NCBI GenBank assembly: GCA_030612905.1
Contig: JAUWNA010000164.1
Coordinates: forward strand, 1 to 5,290
Direction: 5' to 3'
Origin: Promethearchaeota archaeon
Lineage (GTDB): Archaea; Asgardarchaeota; Lokiarchaeia; Sigyniarchaeales; SOKP01
Length of the DNA: 5,290 nt
In this document: piece after piece, positions 1-4,667 of the stretch
How the letters are laid out: each line of letters opens with the position of its first letter
Position numbering within the stretch: position 1 is the first letter of the stretch
Made by a program: the position numbers and the translations under genes
The notes under the pieces: model-generated
Told to the model about the DNA's origin: nothing
The model's input: the letters and a program-made list of their open reading frames with translations, nothing else
Database searches by the model: none

Positions 1-572
1 TCTTCAAATCCTTCGTGCCATAGTCTTATTTTATCATAATTTGGTTCTGGAATTTCAGAACTAGATCCGTTGTTGAAATATATATAGAAATCTCGAGTCA
101 GTCCATGGTTTGTACTCCCATTTAAAATCCAAATCATATCACCAATAGCATTTGATTGATTGTTATAACTTCGCTTATATGGATCAAATTGGCAATATAC
201 TTCGTAATAAATAGAAATCGATGTGTATTCAATTACCCGAATTGATGATGTATTTAAGAGAGGATTCTGAATGTTGATATCATTAAAATATTTTGTAAAA
301 TTAACTAATAGTTCTACAGGAGCGTTTTGTTGTGAACCGACCGCCATAATCCCTATAGGAATTCGAAAAGACCAGGATTTATTCCACCATTCGTAATTAG
401 ATGCGGGTAAACTAAGTTGCGGATTTGATATAGAATCAAATTGACTTTCATTGTAATCTTTTTGCTCAATATTATCGAAAATAGTTGGTAAAGCCGTAAG
501 TATTAAGGGAATTACTGTCATCATTAAAATTAAAGCTAATCCCTTTATTTTTCTTTGTTTTTTTAGTATCAT
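1..572 (-). CDS. Exported surface protein, N-terminal part (gene runs off the left edge)
   Basis: The first 190 residues are visible and the frame is open at the window edge, so the C-terminus is missing. The protein begins with a basic stretch (MILKKQRKIKG) and a hydrophobic segment at about residues 12-32, which reads as a signal peptide or N-terminal membrane anchor. The rest is polar and rich in N-x-S/T sequons (about residues 64, 91, 107, 138, 151 and 168), as expected of a glycosylated extracellular protein. The stretch around residues 62-73 (WWNKSWSFRIPI) and the later TRDFYIYFN near 159-167 resemble the beta-rich DUF2341-like modules of archaeal surface proteins. That resemblance is from memory and is only tentative. 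The ATG at 572 is the first possible start after an in-frame TGA, and a TATA-like box lies about 40 bases upstream. Function is unknown; a cell-surface or binding role is inferred. Confidence 0.75.
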   Translation of the reverse strand, partial: MILKKQRKIKGLALILMMTVIPLILTALPTIFDNIEQKDYNESQFDSISNPQLSLPASNYEWWNKSWSFRIPIGIMAVGSQQNAPVELLVNFTKYFNDINIQNPLLNTSSIRVIEYTSISIYYEVYCQFDPYKRSYNNQSNAIGDMIWILNGSTNHGLTRDFYIYFNNGSSSEIPEPNYDKIRLWHEGFE

Positions 573-610
573 TTTACTTTTTCATCTATTTTTTTTAAAT
601 TTTTTAACAA

Positions 611-620
611 ATTTATAAAA
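611..620 (-). promoter_or_regulatory. TATA box of the surface-protein gene
   Basis: On the minus strand this reads TTTTATAAAT, close to the archaeal TATA consensus. Transcription starting about 25 bases downstream would fall near 590 and leave a leader of roughly 15-20 bases before the ATG at 572. It lies between the T-rich end of the preceding gene and this start, so the surface protein is probably transcribed on its own. Confidence 0.4.
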
Positions 621-665
621 GAACCTAAATATAATATTATGTTTTTAAAATCTTATATTTAATTA

Positions 666-689
666 AAAATAAAGAAAAAAATCAAAAAT
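666..689 (-). terminator. T-rich terminator after the Bud23-like gene
   Basis: Read on the minus strand, this segment is almost all T (runs of 5, 7, 3 and 5 T), beginning about 28 bases past the methyltransferase stop codon. Oligo-T tracts without a strong hairpin are the usual intrinsic terminators of archaea. Confidence 0.4.
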
Positions 690-717
690 ACAAAAGAATT
701 TTAGCTATAATTTATGG

Positions 718-1350
718 CTACTCCTTTTTTAGGATTAAGAAGATTTTTCTTTTTTTTGGATTATTTGGATTATCAATTATGAAATTTCCCTTAAATTTTG
801 TATTCTCAGCAATAATATTTCCAATGTCGTCCAATATTGCTTTATTTTTTGGATAAAATTGAAAAACTGCTTTCCCGTTAGGCTTAAGAATACTATAAAA
901 CGATTTAAAAAGGCCAATTAATTCTAAGCGCTTTTTTTCTAAATCTGAATCTTTATAGATCCATTGCAAAGCAGAAATGGAAATTATTGCGTTGAAAATG
1001 TTTGGTTGAAATGGAGGATAACACATATCAGCAAGAATGGGATTTAAATCTTTAATATCGTAAAAATTGAGAAAATCTGAAATGATGTCAAGTGCTATTG
1101 TCTTGTGTCCTAATTCATTCAGGTAAATCGCCACAAATCCAGGACCACAACCAGCATCAAGTATTAAACAATGATTCTCTTTAAGTTCCATTATTTCTAA
1201 TGCTCTCAATGTAATTTTTCTTTGTATACGCATTATGGATTTAGACTTGGCATAACTAGAAAGAGTATCATTCTTAAAATAGTCTAATACGCTCTCATAT
1301 AATTCCTCTGGTCTTTTTCGTTTGATACTGAAATAATAATCGTCGCTCAA
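718..1350 (-). CDS. Bud23-like small-subunit rRNA (guanine-N7) methyltransferase
   Basis: A 210-residue class I SAM-dependent methyltransferase. Motif I is LDAGCGPG (64-71), the ribose-binding acidic residue is D88 (IALDI), and D108 (ILADM) would contact adenine. The diagnostic part is SISALQW (124-130), then FQFYP (163-167) and IIDNPN..KKRKIFLIL (191-207). These match eukaryotic Bud23/BUD23 (ISISALQW, QFYP, VVDYPNS..AKKFFLVL) in order and spacing, and the N-terminal RPEELY also matches. In yeast, Bud23 with its partner Trm112 makes m7G at G1575 of 18S rRNA, in the small-subunit head near the P/E sites. An equivalent 16S role is inferred here. The basic C-terminal extension of eukaryotic Bud23 (about 70 residues) is absent. 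The start is TTG: an in-frame TAA lies at 1378-1380, no ATG or GTG follows it, and the next ATG (residue 40) would remove conserved sequence. The gene is divergent from eS25. A generic methyltransferase remains possible but is less likely. Confidence 0.85.
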   Translation of the reverse strand: MSDDYYFSIKRKRPEELYESVLDYFKNDTLSSYAKSKSIMRIQRKITLRALEIMELKENHCLILDAGCGPGFVAIYLNELGHKTIALDIISDFLNFYDIKDLNPILADMCYPPFQPNIFNAIISISALQWIYKDSDLEKKRLELIGLFKSFYSILKPNGKAVFQFYPKNKAILDDIGNIIAENTKFKGNFIIDNPNNPKKRKIFLILKKE

Positions 1351-1409
1351 AACTAAAATGCCATAATATTTGTTTTTTTATTAGTAAAGAATAAGATTTC
1401 TTAAATTAG

Positions 1410-1418
1410 TTTATAAAT
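1410..1418 (-). promoter_or_regulatory. TATA box of the Bud23-like gene
   Basis: The forward sequence TTTATAAAT reads ATTTATAAA on the minus strand, a near-palindromic archaeal TATA element. A start about 25 bases away (near 1388) would leave a leader of roughly 35-40 bases to the TTG at 1350. Because it is nearly symmetrical, it could also bind TBP for the plus strand, but it is rather far from the eS25 start. Confidence 0.4.
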
Positions 1419-1433
1419 CAAAAATTTTATTAG

Positions 1434-1446
1434 ATTTTAAATATTT
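1434..1446 (+). promoter_or_regulatory. TATA-like element of the eS25 gene
   Basis: ATTTTAAATATTT is TATA-like and would place transcription start near 1465, giving a leader of about 35 bases that contains the Shine-Dalgarno sequence at 1489. The region is AT-rich throughout, so the exact element is uncertain. Confidence 0.3.
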
Positions 1447-1488
1447 AACATTTTAATTAGTTTTAATTTTTGACATTTCAATTTTTTA

Positions 1489-1495
1489 AGGTGAT
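1489..1495 (+). promoter_or_regulatory. Strong ribosome binding site that fixes the eS25 start
   Basis: AGGTGAT is complementary over seven bases to the archaeal 16S rRNA 3' end (AUCACCUCC). It sits four bases before TTG at 1500, so that TTG is preferred over the in-frame TTG at 1470 and over GTG at 1491, which lies inside the binding site itself. Confidence 0.65.
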
Positions 1496-1499
1496 ACTG

Positions 1500-1799
1500 T
1501 TGTCTGAAAAGGAAGAAAAGTTAGTAGTTAGAAAAGCAACTTTAAATTTGCGTAGAAAATACGGAAGATCAAAACAAATCACTATAGTAGAAAGAGACGC
1601 TTTTATACCTAATTCAATAGAAAAGGAAATTAGAGAATCGCTTTCGAAACGGAAATCAATTTTAGCGTCTGATTTAGCTCTAAAATATGATTTAAGAATA
1701 TCGACTGTAAATCTGTTATTAAAGCAATACGAAGAAGAAGGTTTAATAAAATTATTAGATCCTACATTAAAATTAAAGATTTATGTTCCTAAATCTTAA
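1500..1799 (+). CDS. rps25e: Small-subunit ribosomal protein eS25
   Basis: A 99-residue basic protein with the eS25 layout: a short charged N-terminus, a hydrophobic strand (ITIVERDAF, 27-35) matching the family's 'vlfdk..yd' segment, then a winged helix-turn-helix at about 52-97. The wing carries the family signature: LASDLALKYDLR, then LLLKQYEEEGLIKLL, ending in KIYVP. In eukaryotes eS25 sits in the head of the small subunit close to the E-site tRNA. The protein occurs in eukaryotes and in TACK/Asgard-type archaea but is generally missing from Euryarchaeota. The lysine-rich N-terminal tail common in eS25 is short here. The TTG start at 1500 is chosen for its Shine-Dalgarno sequence; starting at 1470 would add ten residues. 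The gene is divergent from the Bud23-like gene and followed by a T-rich tract. A small wHTH transcription factor is the main alternative. Confidence 0.8.
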   Translation: MSEKEEKLVVRKATLNLRRKYGRSKQITIVERDAFIPNSIEKEIRESLSKRKSILASDLALKYDLRISTVNLLLKQYEEEGLIKLLDPTLKLKIYVPKS

Positions 1800-1826
1800 T
1801 TTCTGATTTATATTATTTCAGCTATT

Positions 1827-1860
1827 AATTCTTTTAATTTACTTTACTTACTTTTATTTA
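1827..1860 (+). terminator. T-rich terminator after eS25
   Basis: Starting about 27 bases after the eS25 stop there is a T-dominated stretch with repeated runs of two to four T, consistent with archaeal oligo-T termination. It also separates eS25 from the promoter-like element of the tRNA gene. Confidence 0.3.
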
Positions 1861-1885
1861 ATCAAAACTAATTTTATTAGAAAAT

Positions 1886-1898
1886 AATTTATATTTTT
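1886..1898 (+). promoter_or_regulatory. TATA-like element of the tRNA-Ser gene
   Basis: AATTTATATTTTT lies about 40 bases before the mature tRNA 5' end at 1932. Transcription would start near 1915-1920 and leave a short 5' leader for RNase P. This may also be the only promoter for the kinase gene that follows the tRNA. Confidence 0.35.
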
Positions 1899-1931
1899 TA
1901 GGACTAATCTTAATAAAGTATTTAATTTAAA

Positions 1932-2040
1932 GCAGATGTAGCCTAGTGGTAAGACGCCGGCTTCGAAAGTAATGTAACACAATATTACCATAAAAGCCGG
2001 TGCGCGTGAGCGTTCGGGGGTTCAAGTCCCTCCATCTGCG
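1932..2040 (+). tRNA. tRNA-Ser(CGA) with an intron
   Basis: The acceptor stem GCAGATG (1932-1938) pairs perfectly with CATCTGC (2033-2039), followed by discriminator G2040; CCA is not encoded. The anticodon stem CCGGC (1957-1961) pairs with GCCGG (1996-2000). The anticodon CGA is at 1964-1966 and reads the serine codon UCG. A long variable arm (GCGC 2002-2005 with GCGT 2010-2013, loop GTGA) marks a type II tRNA and, with G73, identifies serine. The T stem 2016-2020/2028-2032 has one G-U pair and a TTCAAGT loop. In the D stem, G10-C25, C12-G23 and T13-A22 pair but C11 faces A24. A 27-base intron separates positions 37 and 38. Spliced length is 82 bases. Confidence 0.95.
1968..1994 (+). other. 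tRNA intron with bulge-helix-bulge geometry
   Basis: The intron lies between A37 (1967) and A38 (1995). Inside it, 1969-1975 (GTAATGT) pairs with 1982-1988 (ATATTAC) as seven base pairs including one G-U, with a six-base loop. Between this hairpin and the anticodon stem are two three-base A bulges (1966-1968 and 1993-1995) flanking a four-position helix (1962-1965 with 1989-1992). This is the spacing recognised by archaeal tRNA splicing endonuclease, cutting after the second bulge base on each side. Only two of the four central positions are Watson-Crick pairs (T1962-A1992, G1965-C1989), so the motif is relaxed. The intron is too short to encode a protein. Confidence 0.85.
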
Positions 2041-2058
2041 TTTATTATTTCTTTTTTT
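2041..2058 (+). terminator. T-rich tract directly after tRNA-Ser
   Basis: Fifteen of the 18 bases after the tRNA are T, ending in seven in a row. This fits a 3' trailer with oligo-T termination. The kinase's ribosome binding site begins immediately after it, so termination must be incomplete if the kinase relies on the tRNA promoter. Confidence 0.35.
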
Positions 2059-2060
2059 AG

Positions 2061-2065
2061 GGTGA
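2061..2065 (+). promoter_or_regulatory. Ribosome binding site deciding the PfkB-kinase start
   Basis: GGTGA matches the anti-Shine-Dalgarno sequence and lies eight bases before TTG at 2074. An in-frame GTG at 2062 overlaps this motif and has only a T tract upstream, so it is the poorer candidate. Confidence 0.5.
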
Positions 2066-2073
2066 AAAACAAA

Positions 2074-3138
2074 TTGAATAAGGGTATTGTTGTTATAGGG
2101 GAATTACATCAAGATTTATACTACGAAAGCGATTTCTATTGGCAATTAGTTCAAAAAATAGTAACGAATATAATTAATTTTATCAAATTCAACCCAGATG
2201 ATCTTAATAGAAAATTATTTGAAAAAATTGTTAAAAAAGGGTTCTCGGAAACACCCAAAAAAATAGTGGGGCATTGTTACTTTAAGAGAGGGGGGAATGG
2301 AAACAACTCAGCTGAATTTATCGCGAAACTTGGGGTTCTTACTAAATTAATTAGTGTAATTGGAAGAGGAAGTGAATGGATGATTTCAGAACTAAATGAA
2401 CTAGGTGTAAACACCGATGATATTTTTCAAATAGATGAAATTACACCAGTTAGCACTATTATAAAATCAGACTTTACAACCAAAATCCATTTAGCTCCTA
2501 ATTTAAAAAATAGAATGAACTTCGAAGGAATAGAAATAGAAGATGACGCTTTTTTAAATGCAAAAATAATATATTCAACACCTATAGCGAAAAAGTTTAT
2601 AAAATTGTTTGAAAATGGTTCTAAATTGGGCTTGATAACCGCTTTTAATATAGAGACCCAAAAAGTTCAATCAATCGAACAACTTGATGGATTAATCAAG
2701 CAAAAGTTTGATTTATTTTTTTTAAACTTAAAGGATGCCTACTCCATTTTAAATGGGACGTTTTCAATCGATCAGGTTGATGAAAAATTTAAAAAATACG
2801 CAAAAATTCGAATTTATACGGCTGGAAAAGGAGGTTCTTTTACAAGAACTGATAATTTTAAAATCTTTTTTCCCGGAATAGAGGTTGAAGACATTATCGA
2901 TCGAACGGGGGCAGGAGATTGTTTTGCAGCAGGTTTTTTGACGAAATTATTTGAATTAGTTAAAGATAAAGAAATACTCAATCAATTAAACAAAGATGAG
3001 AATCAAGAAAAATTAAAAGATATCTTAAGTAAATGCGTAGAATTTGCTACTTATACGGCAATTTACAAAATTACTAATCAGTTAATTCCAACTCAGAAAG
3101 AGATGGATGTTTTTATTAAGACTTTTAAAATTAAATAG
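2074..3138 (+). CDS. PfkB-family carbohydrate or nucleoside kinase
   Basis: A 354-residue cytosolic kinase of the ribokinase/PfkB fold, which uses ATP to phosphorylate a sugar or nucleoside hydroxyl. Numbering from the TTG: strand one with the substrate-site motif is GIVVIGELHQD (4-14), the glycine-rich lid motif is GGNGNNSAEF (73-82), and the C-terminal signature DRTGAGDCFAAGF is at 276-288, with the catalytic base Asp282 and the anion hole formed by GAG. The GG motif is near residue 40 in typical ribokinases, so this protein has about 30 extra residues, mostly helical, between the first strand and the lid. The substrate cannot be told from the sequence. Starting at GTG 2062 instead would add four residues. 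The gene begins 33 bases after tRNA-Ser and ends 11 bases from the convergent Rag-like gene. The family call is firm; specificity is unknown. Confidence 0.9.
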   Translation: MNKGIVVIGELHQDLYYESDFYWQLVQKIVTNIINFIKFNPDDLNRKLFEKIVKKGFSETPKKIVGHCYFKRGGNGNNSAEFIAKLGVLTKLISVIGRGSEWMISELNELGVNTDDIFQIDEITPVSTIIKSDFTTKIHLAPNLKNRMNFEGIEIEDDAFLNAKIIYSTPIAKKFIKLFENGSKLGLITAFNIETQKVQSIEQLDGLIKQKFDLFFLNLKDAYSILNGTFSIDQVDEKFKKYAKIRIYTAGKGGSFTRTDNFKIFFPGIEVEDIIDRTGAGDCFAAGFLTKLFELVKDKEILNQLNKDENQEKLKDILSKCVEFATYTAIYKITNQLIPTQKEMDVFIKTFKIK

Positions 3139-3149
3139 ACCATTCTCTT

Positions 3150-4082
3150 TTACTGTATTAATTGGAGGATTATATTCTCCATTTGTGGTTTCGCGGATTC
3201 TATTTTATTTAAAATTTCTACTGTATTTTCCAAATTCTGTTCGTCTTCTTCAATAATGAATAATAAATAAAATTCCAAGTTCCCAAATGTTAATACTTCT
3301 ACCAATCCAGAATATTTATCGCCATTTTCGAATTTATCTGAGAATTCTAATAATGTCCTATTTTCTGCTATTATTTTTTTTTGAGCATCTAAATATTTAT
3401 TGTAAATCCGCATTTTTTCCATTAAATGTAAATGTGGCCGATAATACTCCCCAATTGTTAGTCCTTTAGCGTCAAATAATGCGATCATAATCGAATTGTA
3501 ATTTTTACTCATCTCAGCAAACAATTTAGATACCATTTCCATTTTTTCAAATAATAACGATAACCCGCTTGAAAATGCATCCATTATTGATTTAATATCG
3601 TAGATTGAAGTTTCAAAAAAGAATATATCAAAATCATTTGAATATCGTGTTAATGCTTGTTTAATAGTTAAAATTCTCTGATTTATTACCTTTTCTTTAG
3701 TAAGCTGCGGATCGAATTTATGAAATAGAATACACATAGGTGGGTAGTCCTGTTCTTCTTTTAGGAAAAGCAAAACTCTGTCAAGGTAATCTATTGTCTC
3801 AACATACCTATCGTAATCTTGCGCATCGATGACATAAAATAACAAGTCGGTTCCGCTAATGTATTTAGTTGGATTCTTCAAATATTCTTCTCTGTATTGT
3901 AATTGCCCCCCAAAATCCATTCTTATGAATTCAACGCCCAAGAATTTGAAAGAATCGCGCGCGATTTTTCTTGTAGGCATCAGTTTCGAGATCTCTTCTT
4001 CGAAACCGAATCTTTTGGTAATTACAGTGATAATACTAGTCTTACCTGCATTATCAAGTCCTAAAAAACTTATTTTTTTCAT
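3150..4082 (-). CDS. Rag/Gtr-like small GTPase with C-terminal roadblock-like domain
   Basis: A 310-residue protein in two parts. Residues 1-180 are a Ras-superfamily G domain: P-loop GLDNAGKT (8-15), switch I Thr37 (PTRKI), DFGGQ (56-60, the Walker B/switch II region with Gln60), base-recognition HKFD (121-124) and ETSIYD (157-162). HKxD instead of NKxD, and TSIxD for the G5 loop, are hallmarks of Rag/Gtr GTPases (RagA has HKMD and TSIWD); the P-loop looks Arf-like. Residues about 183-310 resemble the RagA C-terminal roadblock domain: a helix, a hydrophobic strand pair (SIMIALFDAKGL), a long helix (221-241), strands (VEVLTFGNLEFYLLFIIE, 261-278) and a final helix. No lipidation or membrane signal is visible. 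Eukaryotic Rags form heterodimers on the lysosome and signal amino-acid status to TORC1; the archaeal role is unknown. The ATG at 4082 has no Shine-Dalgarno sequence. The gene has its own TATA box and is convergent with the kinase. Confidence 0.88.
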   Translation of the reverse strand: MKKISFLGLDNAGKTSIITVITKRFGFEEEISKLMPTRKIARDSFKFLGVEFIRMDFGGQLQYREEYLKNPTKYISGTDLLFYVIDAQDYDRYVETIDYLDRVLLFLKEEQDYPPMCILFHKFDPQLTKEKVINQRILTIKQALTRYSNDFDIFFFETSIYDIKSIMDAFSSGLSLLFEKMEMVSKLFAEMSKNYNSIMIALFDAKGLTIGEYYRPHLHLMEKMRIYNKYLDAQKKIIAENRTLLEFSDKFENGDKYSGLVEVLTFGNLEFYLLFIIEEDEQNLENTVEILNKIESAKPQMENIILQLIQ

Positions 4083-4135
4083 AATAATCGTTCATTGGGC
4101 ATTTTATTGATAATTTTGGAAGTAAATCTACAAAA

Positions 4136-4144
4136 TATTTATAG
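4136..4144 (-). promoter_or_regulatory. TATA box of the Rag-like GTPase gene
   Basis: CTATAAATA on the minus strand is a near-ideal archaeal TATA box. Transcription would start near 4114, leaving a leader of about 30 bases that contains a seven-codon mini-ORF (4102-4079) whose stop overlaps the GTPase start. Confidence 0.45.
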
Positions 4145-4192
4145 CAGAAGAAACTAATAAATACTTACTTTTTTCTAGTAAAAATTTTGATT

Positions 4193-4202
4193 AAAAAAAA
4201 AA
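4193..4202 (-). terminator. Oligo-T terminator after the ubiquitin-like gene
   Basis: On the minus strand ten consecutive T residues begin three bases past the stop codon, which itself ends at 4206. This is the clearest intrinsic archaeal terminator in the window and argues that the ubiquitin-like gene and the downstream GTPase gene are separate transcripts despite sharing a strand. Confidence 0.6.
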
Positions 4203-4205
4203 GAA

Positions 4206-4487
4206 TTATCCTCCCGAAATTGGGAATGATATGTACAGTTTGTCTCCTTCTTTGAGTTTTGTTCTATAATTTTTCATATAAGTGATGTTTCTACCGTTGA
4301 GTAAAATGACCATTATTGGATTCAATTTCTTCTTATTTTTGGATAGGATGCTATCATCTAATAGGTTTTTATGCTCCTTAAGAAATTGAGTTATAATATC
4401 ACCAACAGTGTTTCCTTCGTATTGAATAGTATTTTTTTTAACCTTCAATACAAATATGTTCAATAAATTTAGATAAACTTTAACCAT
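4206..4487 (-). CDS. MoaD/ThiS/SAMP-type ubiquitin-like beta-grasp protein
   Basis: A 93-residue protein ending in Gly-Gly (PISGG), with the MoaD/ThiS pattern: first strand VKVYLNLL (2-9), second strand, the TVGDIITQFLKEH helix (27-39), then PIMVILLNGRNI (57-68) and KLKEGDKLYISFPISGG (77-93). In this family an E1-like enzyme (MoeB/ThiF/UbaA) adenylates the C-terminal glycine. The protein then carries sulfur as a thiocarboxylate for molybdopterin or tRNA thiolation, or is conjugated to lysines as a SAMP or Urm1-like modifier. Nothing here separates these roles: no molybdopterin, thiamine or E1 gene is in the window. The ATG at 4487 has no Shine-Dalgarno sequence, and a TATA-like element about 30 bases upstream suggests an almost leaderless mRNA. 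No residues follow the GG, so no processing protease is needed. Confidence 0.85.
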   Translation of the reverse strand: MVKVYLNLLNIFVLKVKKNTIQYEGNTVGDIITQFLKEHKNLLDDSILSKNKKKLNPIMVILLNGRNITYMKNYRTKLKEGDKLYISFPISGG

Positions 4488-4510
4488 AATATTTTGACTC
4501 TATATGATTG

Positions 4511-4521
4511 AAATTTTAAAA
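4511..4521 (-). promoter_or_regulatory. TATA-like element of the ubiquitin-like gene
   Basis: TTTTAAAATTT on the minus strand is centred about 29 bases before the ATG at 4487, so the transcript would be leaderless or nearly so. This agrees with the absence of a ribosome binding site. The surrounding region is AT-rich, so confidence is low. Confidence 0.3.
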
Positions 4522-4626
4522 GATTAGACAAAATCCAATCCTAATTTTAATTCAATTTTAATAAATTTAATTTATTTTTAAGCTTAATCAAGTTATTTTT
4601 AATTTCCCTACATGAAATAAAAATTT

Positions 4627-4667
4627 TATTCTATTGAATTCTATATTCATGAAATGGCAATAGAATA
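4627..4667. repeat. 10-bp inverted repeat spanning the 3' end of tnpB
   Basis: TATTCTATTG (4627-4636) is the exact reverse complement of CAATAGAATA (4658-4667), with 21 bases between. One arm lies inside the last codons of the transposase gene and the other beyond its stop codon. The spacer contains the palindrome TTCATGAA. In the gene-sense direction the stem is followed by an A/T-rich run. It could be a transcript-end hairpin or part of the element's right-end/guide-RNA structure. Confidence 0.5.

Noticed and set aside
1470..1499. Ten-residue N-terminal extension of eS25 from TTG 1470
   Set aside because: It has no ribosome binding site, and it would place the strong AGGTGAT motif inside the coding region.
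1868..1880. CTAAT/ATTAG inverted repeat upstream of the tRNA
   Set aside because: Five base pairs of mostly A-T around a three-base spacer is weak and common in this composition.
3287..3469. 60-codon open frame on the plus strand
   Set aside because: It lies wholly antisense to the roadblock-like part of the GTPase gene, has no ribosome binding site, and its composition is that of a shadow frame.
3859..4110. 83-codon open frame on the plus strand
   Set aside because: It is antisense to the GTPase P-loop and switch regions. Its hydrophobic look comes from the complement of lysine- and glutamate-rich codons.
4578..4587. Palindrome TTAAGCTTAA
   Set aside because: A 10-base palindrome in AT-rich DNA with no matching copy or gene-relative position is expected by chance.
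4611..4655. CATGAAAT repeated at 4611 and 4648
   Set aside because: Only two eight-base copies near the tnpB end. This is too short to call element ends or a target duplication, which IS200/IS605 elements do not make.
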